DNA of 64,000 bases, from the NCBI GenBank assembly GCA_018436725.1, contig JAHDKT010000067.1, forward strand, positions 1 through 64,000, given 5' to 3'. Position 1 is the stretch's first letter, and each line of letters starts with the position of its first letter. A program made the translations under genes and the position numbers. Under the pieces are notes generated by a model. It was not told the DNA's origin. It did no database searches and was given only the letters and a program-made list of their open reading frames with translations. This DNA comes from Synergistaceae bacterium. GTDB taxonomy: Bacteria > Synergistota > Synergistia > Synergistales > Aminobacteriaceae. This document shows, piece after piece, positions 1 through 7,178 of the stretch.

Positions 1-141
1 CAGCCTCCCGATGCGCTCCCGCGCCGTTCCCTTCCCCTTCTCCCTCTGCTTGGCGATCGCCTTCTCGCCGCCTCCGAGCCCCGCCTTCTCCCGCTTCCCG
101 AGCAGCTCCTCGCATAGCTCGTCTATCGTTCGCTGCGACAT
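1..141 (-). CDS. acyl-CoA carboxyltransferase subunit, N-terminal fragment (methylmalonyl-CoA decarboxylase alpha / propionyl-CoA carboxylase beta type)
   Basis: Only the first 47 codons are inside the window; the gene runs off the left edge. The start ATG (139-141 on the complement) follows a strong GTAGGAGG-type ribosome binding site 8-10 bases upstream. The visible residues are charged and end in a KGKGTARERIGRL stretch, which matches the conserved opening of biotin-dependent carboxyltransferases (usually KGKLTARERI). These enzymes move CO2 between biotin and a short acyl-CoA. The gene lies 12 bases after methylmalonyl-CoA epimerase on the same strand, which supports a role in methylmalonyl-CoA/propionyl-CoA conversion. 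Whether it belongs to the Na+-pumping decarboxylase or to a carboxylase cannot be decided from this fragment. Confidence 0.75.
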   Translation of the reverse strand, partial: MSQRTIDELCEELLGKREKAGLGGGEKAIAKQREKGKGTARERIGRL

Positions 142-153
142 GGAAAAAACCTC

Positions 154-555
154 CTACCTTTCGCTGAGTTCCAGCAAAATACCGCCGGTACTCTTCGGGT
201 GGACGAACGCAATCCGCGCTCCCCCCGCGCCGTAGCGCGGAGTTTCGTCAATCAGCTTGATTCCTTTCGCCTTCATTTCCTCCAGGGCCTTTTCAAGGTT
301 CTCCACGCGGATGGCAAGATGGTGGATCCCCTCGCCTTTCTTCTCGATAAACTTCGCGACAGGACTCTCCTCGGAGGTGGCCTCAAGAAGCTCCACTTCC
401 GTATCTCCAAGAGGAAGGAACGCCGTCTTCACCTTCTGTTCGGCGACTTCTTCCACTCCTGTACACTGAATACCGAGGGAGGACTGCCAGAATACAAGCG
501 CCTCGTCGATTGATTTGACCGCGATTCCAATATGATCCACTACAGTCGGTTTCAT
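154..555 (-). CDS. mce: methylmalonyl-CoA epimerase (VOC superfamily)
   Basis: The 133-residue protein interconverts (R)- and (S)-methylmalonyl-CoA in the propionate/succinate branch. It shows the vicinal-oxygen-chelate pattern expected for this family: [14 protein letters not shown] at the N-terminus, the [16 protein letters not shown] strand with ELLEAT after it, [11 protein letters not shown] in the middle and [14 protein letters not shown] at the C-terminus. The His and Glu metal ligands of the family are present (H8, the IHH pair, and the last Glu residues). Length is typical (about 130-150). It is the upstream gene of an operon with the carboxyltransferase 12 bases downstream. The start ATG is preceded by an AAAGGGG site. 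Confidence 0.93.
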   Translation of the reverse strand: MKPTVVDHIGIAVKSIDEALVFWQSSLGIQCTGVEEVAEQKVKTAFLPLGDTEVELLEATSEESPVAKFIEKKGEGIHHLAIRVENLEKALEEMKAKGIKLIDETPRYGAGGARIAFVHPKSTGGILLELSER

Positions 556-660
556 TGTCTTTTTATCCCCTTTCGATGCTTTTTACCGGATGAAACAGAC
601 GCATAGAAGATATCATAACAGAAAAAAGGTGGAGAGACCCACTTTTTAGGAGAGAATATA

Positions 661-670
661 TTGTATACAA
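661..670. promoter_or_regulatory. perfect 10-bp palindrome between divergent genes
   Basis: TTGTATACAA lies in the 249-base gap between the divergent mce and YvyF-like genes. It sits inside an AT-rich stretch that also holds weak -10-like hexamers on both strands (for example TATGAT at 695-700). This is the position expected for a shared operator. No binding protein can be named, and short palindromes arise by chance. Confidence 0.25.
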
Positions 671-804
671 CCCTTCCGTGCGCACTCTCTTTGCTATGAT
701 ACCCTTCGATATCCGTTTTTGCGGATTTTTCCCAGAACCTCTTTCTCCCTTCAGAAAGGAATGATATAGTATCCTGAAATCAGATGAAAAAGGAGGCCTA
801 TAGT

Positions 805-1200
805 ATGAGCCTGATAACGTGCAAGCTGTGCGGAAGGCTTTTTGACAGTACACGGGGGAAGATATGTACGCAATGCCTTGAGGAACTCGACGACTTCTAT
901 CCGAAAGTTAGAGAATATATCCGGGATCACCGGGACGCTCGTTTCAGCGTGGATACGCTCGCCGACGATATGGGCGTCGATATCCTGCGGGTACAAACCC
1001 TGGTCGAGCTGGGATATCTTGATCGCGATGTTCCGGGATTGTCCTCCGATATCGACGATGAAAAAAAGAAGAAAGAGGCGCTTCGACAGCAGTTGAAGGT
1101 AAGTCTGAATCCTACACCTCCGAAGAGAGATCAGCAGGACGATGCAAAATCATCGAAAATGTACGGTCAGGAAAGATACGGGACGGGAAAGAAACGCTAG
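805..1200 (+). CDS. YvyF-like flagellar operon zinc-ribbon protein
   Basis: The 131-residue protein starts with two CxxC pairs (CKLCGRLF and CTQC) that form a small zinc ribbon. A helical section follows, containing VREYIRDHRDARFSVDTLADDMGVD and then VQTLVELGYLDRD, and looks like a winged-helix or MerR-like element. The tail is lysine-rich and polar. This layout matches the YvyF/TIGR03826 family found in flagellar operons of Firmicutes and Synergistota; its exact role is unknown, with regulation suspected. I chose the ATG at 805 over an in-frame ATG at 784 because AAGGAGG (790-796) is 8 bases before it. No other flagellar gene is adjacent here. Confidence 0.65.
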   Translation: MSLITCKLCGRLFDSTRGKICTQCLEELDDFYPKVREYIRDHRDARFSVDTLADDMGVDILRVQTLVELGYLDRDVPGLSSDIDDEKKKKEALRQQLKVSLNPTPPKRDQQDDAKSSKMYGQERYGTGKKR

Positions 1201-1314
1201 ACATCGAAGAATAATGAACCACACGGAACACATCGCGATTTGGAAGCGATGCGCCGAATAACGATGAAGCGCAAATTCGCACGAATTTCTTCTTCGGGTA
1301 TCATCAAAAGCAAC

Positions 1315-1353
1315 ATGGCCCGGGGAGATCGCATACGCGTCACCCCGGGCCAT
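1315..1353 (-). terminator. hairpin downstream of uspA
   Basis: An 11-bp perfect inverted repeat (ATGGCCCGGGG at 1315-1325 and its complement at 1343-1353) closes a 17-base loop, 50 bases after the uspA stop. The reading strand continues with GTTGCTTTTG, so the T-tract is weak. It is probably the uspA terminator. Confidence 0.5.
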
Positions 1354-1403
1354 TGATTTGACCGAGACCTTCCTTCGGTTCGACGGCAGCCGTAGCGTTT
1401 ATT

Positions 1404-1862
1404 TCAGATAGCCTGTTCTCCCGGACGATAGACAAGCACCGAACAGTGGGCGTATCGCCCCACGTTTGCTGCGGTGCTGCCGACGACGAGGCGTTCGAGC
1501 GTACTTTGTCCCCTGTAGCCTATTACAATGAGATGCATGTCGTGTTCCTTCGCGTAATTAATGATTACATCGGAGGGATTCCCCTCTTTGACGACCATCG
1601 TGTACGTGGTATTCTCCAGCTCGGGAAAGTTTTCCTTCGCTTTTCGGAAATAGTAGTCGAGTTTTTTTCTGGCGATCTCGGCGACTTCGACGTCGATCTC
1701 CGGCGGCAGCCATGGTTCGTACCCTCTCCAGAGCGTAGGATGGGGAAGCACGTGAAGAAAGGTCGCCTCGGCTCCCAGACGCAAGGCAAGTGAACAGCCG
1801 TACGCGAAGACTTCTTCGGACATTTTGCTCATATCTACCGCGACGAGTATTCTCTTTAACAT
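1404..1862 (-). CDS. universal stress protein, UspA family
   Basis: The 152-residue single-domain Usp has the nucleotide-binding alpha/beta fold. It opens with MLKRILVAVDMSKMSEEV and carries VIGYRGQSTLERLVVGST, which satisfies the ATP-binding signature G-2X-G-9X-G-S. It ends in HCSVLVYRPG, as the family does. Such proteins are soluble, dimeric and stress-linked; the specific signal is not deducible. The start at 1862 is chosen because GGAGG lies 7 bases upstream; an in-frame ATG six codons earlier overlaps that site. The gene stands alone between convergent and divergent neighbours. Confidence 0.9.
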   Translation of the reverse strand: MLKRILVAVDMSKMSEEVFAYGCSLALRLGAEATFLHVLPHPTLWRGYEPWLPPEIDVEVAEIARKKLDYYFRKAKENFPELENTTYTMVVKEGNPSDVIINYAKEHDMHLIVIGYRGQSTLERLVVGSTAANVGRYAHCSVLVYRPGEQAI

Positions 1863-1989
1863 GGCTCTTCCTCCTTTCAATGTGTAAAGCAGAGAATCAG
1901 GCGCTCTTTGAGAGTATTATACAACAAATTTTCAGATCGAGAACATGGCCTTCCTCTCTTTTTCTTGCTTCTTTCCGCAAACGCTTCGT

Positions 1990-2019
1990 TTGGCTGAAAC
2001 GGTCTCGTTGTGCTATATA
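1990..2019 (+). promoter_or_regulatory. possible promoter of the prepilin peptidase gene
   Basis: TTGGCT (1990-1995) and TATATA (2014-2019) are separated by 18 bases, about 65 bases before the start codon. The match to a sigma-70 promoter is moderate and no other signal supports it. Confidence 0.35.
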
Positions 2020-2084
2020 TGTATGGAGCGCCGCCGTATTTTTCAAGGGGGGACGGCAGATTCTTTTACGAAGGATTGATGGAT

Positions 2085-2855
2085 ATGGAAACCGCACTTG
2101 TCGTTGTTTTTTTCGCTTTTCTAGGCGCATCATTGGGTTCGTTTTTGAATGTGGTCGCATTGCGGAGCATCTCCGGAAAATCCTGGAGCGGGAGAGAGCG
2201 CTCCGTGTGCGCCTCCTGCGGCGCAGTTCTGGAGTGGAGAGATCTGATACCGCTTTTTTCGTGGTGTCTTCTTCACGGGAAGTGCCGCCGTTGCGGCGTG
2301 CGATACGGAGTCCGCTACCTCATCGTCGAAATCATCGGCGCTCTCTTCGGAGGCCTGCTTGCCTGGAGATGGGGCGTCTCGATCACACTTCTTTTCGCTC
2401 TTACCGCGGCGTACGGACTTTTTCTGAATGCTCTGACGGACTTCGATGACGGCTACGTCTTCGACATCTTTCCCCTCGCCATGGGAGTCGCCGGTATTCT
2501 TCTCCGTCTTCCGGGCGGCTGGGGCGGTATCCTCGACGGCGTTATAGGCGCCGTTCTCGGCTTCGCGATCATCGCGTGCATCATTTTGATCTCCGGAGGG
2601 GGTATGGGGTGGGGCGACGCCACGCTCGCCGCCGGCGCCGGAGCCATCATGGGGTGGAAAATGCTTCTGCTCACCCTCTACTCGGGCTTCATGGCCGGCG
2701 GCATATTGGCCCTTCTTCTGCTGGTGGCGGGAAAGGTCCGGCGTAAGGATGCGATTCCTTTGGTGCCGTTCCTCGCCCTCGGAGGCTTCTTTACACTTCT
2801 TGCCGGTCCTCGGGTGCTGCTGTTCTTCGGAAGCGCTCCAGGGTGGCCGTGGTGA
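2085..2855 (+). CDS. type IV prepilin peptidase / N-methyltransferase (A24 family)
   Basis: This membrane aspartyl protease cleaves and N-methylates type IV prepilins or pseudopilins at the cytoplasmic face. The family features are in order: ASLGSFLNVV near the N-terminus, a cytoplasmic zinc loop with two CxxC pairs (CASC and CRRC), six or more hydrophobic segments, and both catalytic aspartates (LTDFDD and the GWGD form of GxGD). Length 256 is normal. I place the start at 2085 because AAGGA (2071-2075) is 9 bases upstream; an ATG at 2079 is only 3 bases from it. The last 65 bases overlap the convergent hydrolase gene. No pilin gene is in the window. Confidence 0.9.
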   Translation: METALVVVFFAFLGASLGSFLNVVALRSISGKSWSGRERSVCASCGAVLEWRDLIPLFSWCLLHGKCRRCGVRYGVRYLIVEIIGALFGGLLAWRWGVSITLLFALTAAYGLFLNALTDFDDGYVFDIFPLAMGVAGILLRLPGGWGGILDGVIGAVLGFAIIACIILISGGGMGWGDATLAAGAGAIMGWKMLLLTLYSGFMAGGILALLLLVAGKVRRKDAIPLVPFLALGGFFTLLAGPRVLLFFGSAPGWPW

Positions 2856-3642
2856 TCGCAAGCATCTGCTCCAGAGGTTCAAGAGAAGGCGCTCCATCGA
2901 GCATTCGGAAGGAATGATCCACCCCCGGAAGAATGTGAAAGGCTTTGTCCCCCTCCTCGAGACGGAGGCTGCGCAGAATACGTCTGGAGGACTCCTCATC
3001 GAAGGTTCCGTCGCACCCTCCGTAGAAGAAAAGGGCGCAGGAGAGCGAAACCTTCGAAGCCGCCAGATGAATGACTTCGCTGCTCCCGAGAGAGTTCAGC
3101 ACAGGAAGCGCGAGCGCAGCGGCCGCCTCCGGCCGAATACGGTCTCCGCTTCCCGAAATGACCAGCATGTCTGCTGCGGGGAGAGATACAGGTTCCATCC
3201 CTGTTTGGCGGACGAAGTTCCCTGTCTCCCCTCCGGCAAGAAGCACCGAAAGAATACCTCCCAGAGAGAATCCCCAGAGGACGACCCGCCGGCCGGGATG
3301 TTCTTCCGCGGCTGCCGCAAGCGCCGAGCAGGCGTCGGCGACCTCCATGGCGAAGGTCTTTCCCTGAAATGCAGCCACTGCCCAAGCGACGCGGTCGTCG
3401 CCGAACGTCTCTCTGTCCCGGCGACTTCTGCTCGATTCCGTTGCGCACACTGAATACCCCTTCTGCGCGAGCGAGCGCGCCAGATAGCCGTATTTATTTC
3501 CTTCGGCAGCGGAAGCGCATCCGTGAACACCATGCAGCAACAGAATCAGCGGCGCGTCGTCGCGGACCTCTTCTTCGAAAAAGTGCAGAAGCACTTCTTT
3601 GTCACCATAACTCCCCGGAGCGCTTTTAAACCGAATATCCAC
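2791..3642 (-). CDS. alpha/beta hydrolase (dienelactone-hydrolase-like or esterase)
   Basis: The 283-residue protein has the core of an alpha/beta hydrolase. LILLLHGVHGCAS forms the oxyanion-hole region, VVLWGFSLGG carries the nucleophile elbow with the catalytic Ser, YGGCDGTFDEES offers the acid and LPGVDHSF the catalytic His. There is no signal peptide, so it is cytosolic. The substrate cannot be inferred. It starts with GTG at 3642 behind an AAAGGGGG site. Its C-terminal 21 codons overlap, tail to tail, the 3' end of the prepilin peptidase gene. The end of the protein may therefore be constrained by the other strand. Confidence 0.8.
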   Translation of the reverse strand: MDIRFKSAPGSYGDKEVLLHFFEEEVRDDAPLILLLHGVHGCASAAEGNKYGYLARSLAQKGYSVCATESSRSRRDRETFGDDRVAWAVAAFQGKTFAMEVADACSALAAAAEEHPGRRVVLWGFSLGGILSVLLAGGETGNFVRQTGMEPVSLPAADMLVISGSGDRIRPEAAAALALPVLNSLGSSEVIHLAASKVSLSCALFFYGGCDGTFDEESSRRILRSLRLEEGDKAFHILPGVDHSFRMLDGAPSLEPLEQMLAITTATLERFRRTAAPEDRQEV

Positions 3643-3838
3643 GAAGCGAGTCCCCCTTTCGGATCCTGTTCAAGATTATCGCCTTTTCCACTCCGGATTT
3701 CAACGAAGAAACCGGTGTAAGGTACTCTTTTTTAGAGGTCCGAATTTTCCGCCGACACATCCGGAATCGCACCTCGAGGAATCTCGCGCGAGAACCTCTT
3801 AGAGACTTCGTTACCCCATATTCAGGGAAACCCCGAAA

Positions 3839-3867
3839 TTGACAAAAGAGCTTCAAGAGAGTATGCT
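3839..3867 (+). promoter_or_regulatory. sigma-70-type promoter of the thiZXYW operon
   Basis: A perfect -35 box TTGACA (3839-3844) is followed after 17 bases by TATGCT (3862-3867). Transcription would start near 3874, a few bases before the TPP riboswitch. The rest of the gap from 3643 shows nothing else I can name. Confidence 0.8.
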
Positions 3868-3880
3868 TCTTTCGACAGCA

Positions 3881-3970
3881 ACTGGGGGAGTCGGCGTATA
3901 CCGGCTGAGAGGGGGCTTGCGGCCCCGACCCCTGGAACCTGATCCGGGTCATGCCGGCGAAGGGAAGAGT
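3881..3970 (+). promoter_or_regulatory. TPP riboswitch (THI element)
   Basis: The sequence carries the conserved TPP aptamer cores: GGCTGAGAGGG (P2/J2-3 side), CCTGGAACCTGATCCGG and CATGCCGGCGAAGGGAA, in the right order and spacing, with ACT...AGT closing the base stem. It senses thiamin pyrophosphate. It is followed after 36 bases by an intrinsic terminator, so high TPP should switch off the downstream thiamin-precursor uptake operon. Confidence 0.95.
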
Positions 3971-4006
3971 GCGTTCGTTGCAACCGCGAAGAGACCGCAG
4001 CTTCTG

Positions 4007-4035
4007 CTCCCGGCGACTTGCGCCGGGAGTTTTTT
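4007..4035 (+). terminator. riboswitch-controlled terminator that also covers the thiZ ribosome binding site
   Basis: A 9-bp stem (CTCCCGGCG / CGCCGGGAG, loop ACTTG) is followed by six T residues. The start codon of thiZ comes one base after the T-tract. The only Shine-Dalgarno-like sequence, GGGAG at 4025-4029 (7 bases from the ATG), forms the 3' arm of this stem. The hairpin can therefore act as a terminator and as a ribosome-site blocker. Confidence 0.85.
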
Positions 4036-4036
4036 C

Positions 4037-4771
4037 ATGCTTGAAATCCATAATTTCACGAAGCGCTTCAACGGGCGCCCTGTTCTTTTCGATTTTTCAC
4101 TTTCGCTGCCGAGACAAAGCTTTACCGTTCTCGTCGGCCCCTCGGGATGCGGCAAGAGTACGCTTTTCGACCTGCTGATGGGCGTTATGCCAAGGGACGG
4201 CGGGACACTTGCTTTCGAGGGCGAGGAGATTCCGGATCTTCGGACACGAGCGGGGTACATGGCACAGAAAGATCTGCTGCTCCCTTGGCGCTCTCTCCTC
4301 GAGAACGCGCTTCTCCCCGTCGCCGTAAAGAGGACGCCCTCCGCAGCCGATCTCGCCGAGGCAAGAGATCTCTTTCGGACGCTGGAGCTTTCCGGCTTCG
4401 AGAAGCACTATCCATGGCAAGTATCGGGAGGCATGGCCCAAAGATGCGCTCTTGCACGAACGATTCTCTTCCACGCGCCCGCGGCTCTTCTCGACGAACC
4501 GCTTTCCGCAGTGGACGCGATCACACGACAGTCGCTCCGCAACCTTCTTCTCCTGTTGCAGTCCCGTTTCGAAAAAACGATCCTCATGACGACGCACGAT
4601 GTGGACGACGCGCTTTTTCTGGCCGACCGAATCGTCATCCTCTCCCGATCGCCGCTTTCGGTGAAGGAGGAAATCCATCTCACCGGGACGAAACCACGCA
4701 ATCCGGCGGCCCACGATCTGTTCCTCTTAAAAACACGTATTCTGAACTCTCTTCAGGAGACGACATCATGA
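4037..4771 (+). CDS. thiZ: ABC transporter ATPase for thiamin precursor (HMP-type) uptake
   Basis: The 244-residue ATPase has Walker A GPSGCGKST, a Q-loop region (GYMAQKDLLLPW), the signature VSGGMAQRCALAR, Walker B AALLDEPLSAVD and the switch His in TTHDVDDA. The SGGMAQR signature is typical of the nitrate/taurine/ThiZ subgroup. The protein would sit on the cytoplasmic side of the ThiX permease. The start is the ATG at 4037, one base after the riboswitch terminator; longer in-frame extensions would run through the riboswitch. Its stop overlaps the thiX start by 4 bases (ATGA), a sign of translational coupling. The TPP riboswitch assigns it to thiamin metabolism. Confidence 0.88.
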   Translation: MLEIHNFTKRFNGRPVLFDFSLSLPRQSFTVLVGPSGCGKSTLFDLLMGVMPRDGGTLAFEGEEIPDLRTRAGYMAQKDLLLPWRSLLENALLPVAVKRTPSAADLAEARDLFRTLELSGFEKHYPWQVSGGMAQRCALARTILFHAPAALLDEPLSAVDAITRQSLRNLLLLLQSRFEKTILMTTHDVDDALFLADRIVILSRSPLSVKEEIHLTGTKPRNPAAHDLFLLKTRILNSLQETTS

Positions 4772-5535
4772 AAGCCCGATCGCTCCCGTTCGTGACGACG
4801 CTCTCTTTTCTGTGCCTCTGGGAGTTGATTTGCCGTCTTCGCGATCTTCCTCCGTTTCTTCTGCCGGCTCCTTCGAGAATAGCAGGAGTACTCCTGAGCG
4901 AGGCGCCGTTGCTCCTGCGCCATGCGTGCGTCACCACTTTCGAGATTCTCCTCGGTATCGCACTGTCGCTTGCTGCGGCACTTCCTCTTTCCGTTGCGAT
5001 GTTTTTCTCGCCGACGCTTGAACGATCGCTCTCTCCATTGTTGATAGCCTCTCAGGCGATCCCGGTCTTCGCAGTGGCGCCGCTGCTTGTCGTCTGGTTC
5101 GGCTACGGAATCGGCAGCAAAGTGGTCATGGCCGCCTTGATCATCTTCTTTCCAGTCACGGTCACGTTGTTGCAGGGTTTTAAAAGCTGCGATCCGGGGC
5201 TCAGGACACTCTTCTTCGTAATGGGGGCGGATTTTCGGAGGACGATGCGTTTTCTCTACTGGCCTTGGGCACTCCCATACTTCTTCGCGGGACTGAGGGT
5301 CGCGGTTTCCGTGGCCGCTATCGGAGCGGTCATCGGGGAGTGGGTCGGCTCGCTGGAGGGTCTCGGATTCCTGATGATGCAGGCGAATGCGCGCTTGAGG
5401 GTGGATATGGTGTTCGCATGCGTCATGATTCTCTCGTGCATCGGCCTCTTGCTCTGGAGCGCCGTTTCTTTTCTTGAAGCACGCTGCGTCCGATGGGTCC
5501 GCGAACCGGAGAAAAATCGGACTAACTTACTATAG
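4768..5535 (+). CDS. thiX: ABC transporter permease, thiamin precursor uptake
   Basis: The 255-residue permease has about six hydrophobic helices and the inner-membrane-component motif of this family, where the EAA loop reads MGADFRRTMRFLYWPWALP. Later it has IGAVIGEWVGSLEGLGFLM, very common in ThiX/SsuC/TauC permeases. The start ATG overlaps the thiZ stop by 4 bases; the much longer open frame to its left is only chance. Together with ThiZ and ThiY it forms an importer for a pyrimidine precursor of thiamin such as HMP or formylaminopyrimidine. The exact ligand is inferred. Confidence 0.87.
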   Translation: MKARSLPFVTTLSFLCLWELICRLRDLPPFLLPAPSRIAGVLLSEAPLLLRHACVTTFEILLGIALSLAAALPLSVAMFFSPTLERSLSPLLIASQAIPVFAVAPLLVVWFGYGIGSKVVMAALIIFFPVTVTLLQGFKSCDPGLRTLFFVMGADFRRTMRFLYWPWALPYFFAGLRVAVSVAAIGAVIGEWVGSLEGLGFLMMQANARLRVDMVFACVMILSCIGLLLWSAVSFLEARCVRWVREPEKNRTNLL

Positions 5536-5547
5536 GGAGGAATTACA

Positions 5548-6483
5548 ATGATGCGCGTTATCCGTTATGTTGCTCTGTTGCTTCTTTTCACCGTTTCTCC
5601 GGCGCAAGGAGCGGAAAAGCTCGTCCTGATGCTGGATTGGTTTCCGAATGTAGATCACGTACCGATCTACGTCGCCAAGGAAGCTGGATTTTTCGGCAAA
5701 CACGATCTCGCCGTAGAAATCCAGAGTCCATCCGACAGCGCGGATCCATTGAAATTGGCTGCCGCCGGACACGCCGATATCGTTCTCTCCTATCAACCGC
5801 AAGTCATCATAGCCGCTGCCGAGGGTATTCCGCTGAAAGCCGTCGGAAGGCTTGTCGGAAGTCCGTTGACCACGCTTCTCTTCCTTGAAAAAAGCGGAAT
5901 AGCCGTTCCCTCCGATCTTGAAGGGAAAAGGATAGGGTATACGGTTCCCGGAATGATGGATCACCTGGCGATCGCTTTCGCCTCCATCAACGACATTCGC
6001 GGCTATACGCTGGTGAACGTAGGGTTCTCGATTCTGCAGTCGCTTGCTTCGGGAAAGGTGGATGCGGTAATGGGGCCGTTCAAGACGTACGAGCCGATCC
6101 TGCTGGAGATGGAAGGGTATCCCGCCGCTTTTTTCGAAATCGAGAATTTCGGTATCCCGTCGTATGATGAACTTGTGTTCGCTGCGGGAAGGCATTCGTT
6201 TTCTACCCGCAAAGAGGCGATAGGGCGTTTTCTGGCTGCTCTCGACGAAGCGCTCGCCTATACGGCAGCACACCCCGTCGAGGCGCTCGAACTCTATTTC
6301 AAAGCGCTTCCGGAGGCGCCGAAGGAGATGGAGAGGAAGGCCTTCGACGAAACGCTCCCCTTTTTCGCGCCCCGGTCCTCGCTGGATAAGATGCGGTGGG
6401 AACGCTTCGCCGCGTTTGCCCTCGAACACCGAATGATCGAAAGAGAGGTCGATCTGGATGCGCTTCTCGACATCGAACAATAG
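5548..6483 (+). CDS. thiY: thiamin precursor-binding protein, NMT1/THI5-like
   Basis: The 311-residue protein is the solute receptor of the ThiXYZ importer. It starts with a signal peptide (MMRVIRYVALLLLFTVSPAQGA, cleaved about residue 22). It then shows the THI5/NMT1 fold opening LVLMLDWFPNVDHVPIYVA and KEAGFFGKHDL, which is diagnostic of HMP-pyrimidine binding proteins. DLEGKRIGYTVPG and GPFKTYEPI are further family-like elements. There is no lipobox Cys, so it is probably soluble in the periplasm. A GGGAGG site is 7 bases before the ATG. Its 3' end overlaps thiW by 26 bases. Confidence 0.88.
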   Translation: MMRVIRYVALLLLFTVSPAQGAEKLVLMLDWFPNVDHVPIYVAKEAGFFGKHDLAVEIQSPSDSADPLKLAAAGHADIVLSYQPQVIIAAAEGIPLKAVGRLVGSPLTTLLFLEKSGIAVPSDLEGKRIGYTVPGMMDHLAIAFASINDIRGYTLVNVGFSILQSLASGKVDAVMGPFKTYEPILLEMEGYPAAFFEIENFGIPSYDELVFAAGRHSFSTRKEAIGRFLAALDEALAYTAAHPVEALELYFKALPEAPKEMERKAFDETLPFFAPRSSLDKMRWERFAAFALEHRMIEREVDLDALLDIEQ

Positions 6484-6991
6484 AAAAGATACACGAACCC
6501 CTGTCGAAAAACTTACCGTAGCAGGGCTCCTCGTAGCTGCGGCAATGCTTTTATCCGGTGTGCACTTCCCGGTTGGACCGACTCGCTGCTACCCCTTCCA
6601 GCATACCGTCAACGTGCTTGCCGGTGCTCTTCTCGGTCCCTGCTGGGCCGGAGGCGTGGCGTTCGTGACGAGCCTTCTGCGCAACATGACCGGAACGGGA
6701 ACTCTCTTCGCGTTTCCTGGGAGCATTCCGGGGGCGATAATGGCCGGAGTTGCGTTCAAGCTCTTCCCGCACCCGCTGAGCGCTCTCGCGGAACCTTTCG
6801 GGACCGGACCCGTCGGAGCGACATTCTCGGCGTTTCTCCTCGGCCCCGCCATGGGACGTTCCGTCGGCTTCTTCGCCCTTCAGGCGGCTTTCTTGATCAG
6901 CAGCATACCCGGCGCGCTCCTCGGCATGGTAATACTACACGTATTCCAAAGAAGAGCTTCTTCGGGAATACTCCAAAGCGAAGACAAGTAA
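6458..6991 (+). CDS. thiW: ECF transporter S component, ThiW family
   Basis: The 177-residue hydrophobic protein matches ThiW, the substrate-capture subunit of an energy-coupling-factor transporter thought to bring in the thiazole moiety. Visible family traits are VEKLTVAGLLVAAAMLLSG, HFPVGPTRCYPFQHTVNVLAG, GALLGPCWAGGVAF and LLRNMTGTGTLFAFPGSIPGA, with about five membrane segments. It needs the shared EcfA/EcfA'/EcfT module, which is not in the window. The start lies inside thiY (26-base overlap), so translation is coupled. It shares the TPP riboswitch of the operon, which supports a thiamin-related ligand. Confidence 0.88.
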   Translation: MRFSTSNNRKDTRTPVEKLTVAGLLVAAAMLLSGVHFPVGPTRCYPFQHTVNVLAGALLGPCWAGGVAFVTSLLRNMTGTGTLFAFPGSIPGAIMAGVAFKLFPHPLSALAEPFGTGPVGATFSAFLLGPAMGRSVGFFALQAAFLISSIPGALLGMVILHVFQRRASSGILQSEDK

Positions 6992-7022
6992 CGCCTAGGC
7001 ACAAGGGCTTCCGTCGATGATG

Positions 7023-7075
7023 CGAAGGAGGAGGAAACGACCGCGACAGAGCGGGCGCATCCTCCTTCGTTTTTT
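7023..7075 (+). terminator. terminator of the thiZXYW operon
   Basis: A 10-bp stem (CGAAGGAGGA at 7023-7032 with its complement at 7060-7069) encloses a second small hairpin and is followed by TTTTTT. It lies 32 bases after the thiW stop. Confidence 0.85.
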
Positions 7076-7178
7076 CCTGTTGCGTATTTTTCGCTTTTCT
7101 TCAGTTAAGCTCTTTCGCGAAAGCTCGAAAAACCGTATAATGCCATTCTCGGAATCATCACCGAAAGGGAGAAAACAC

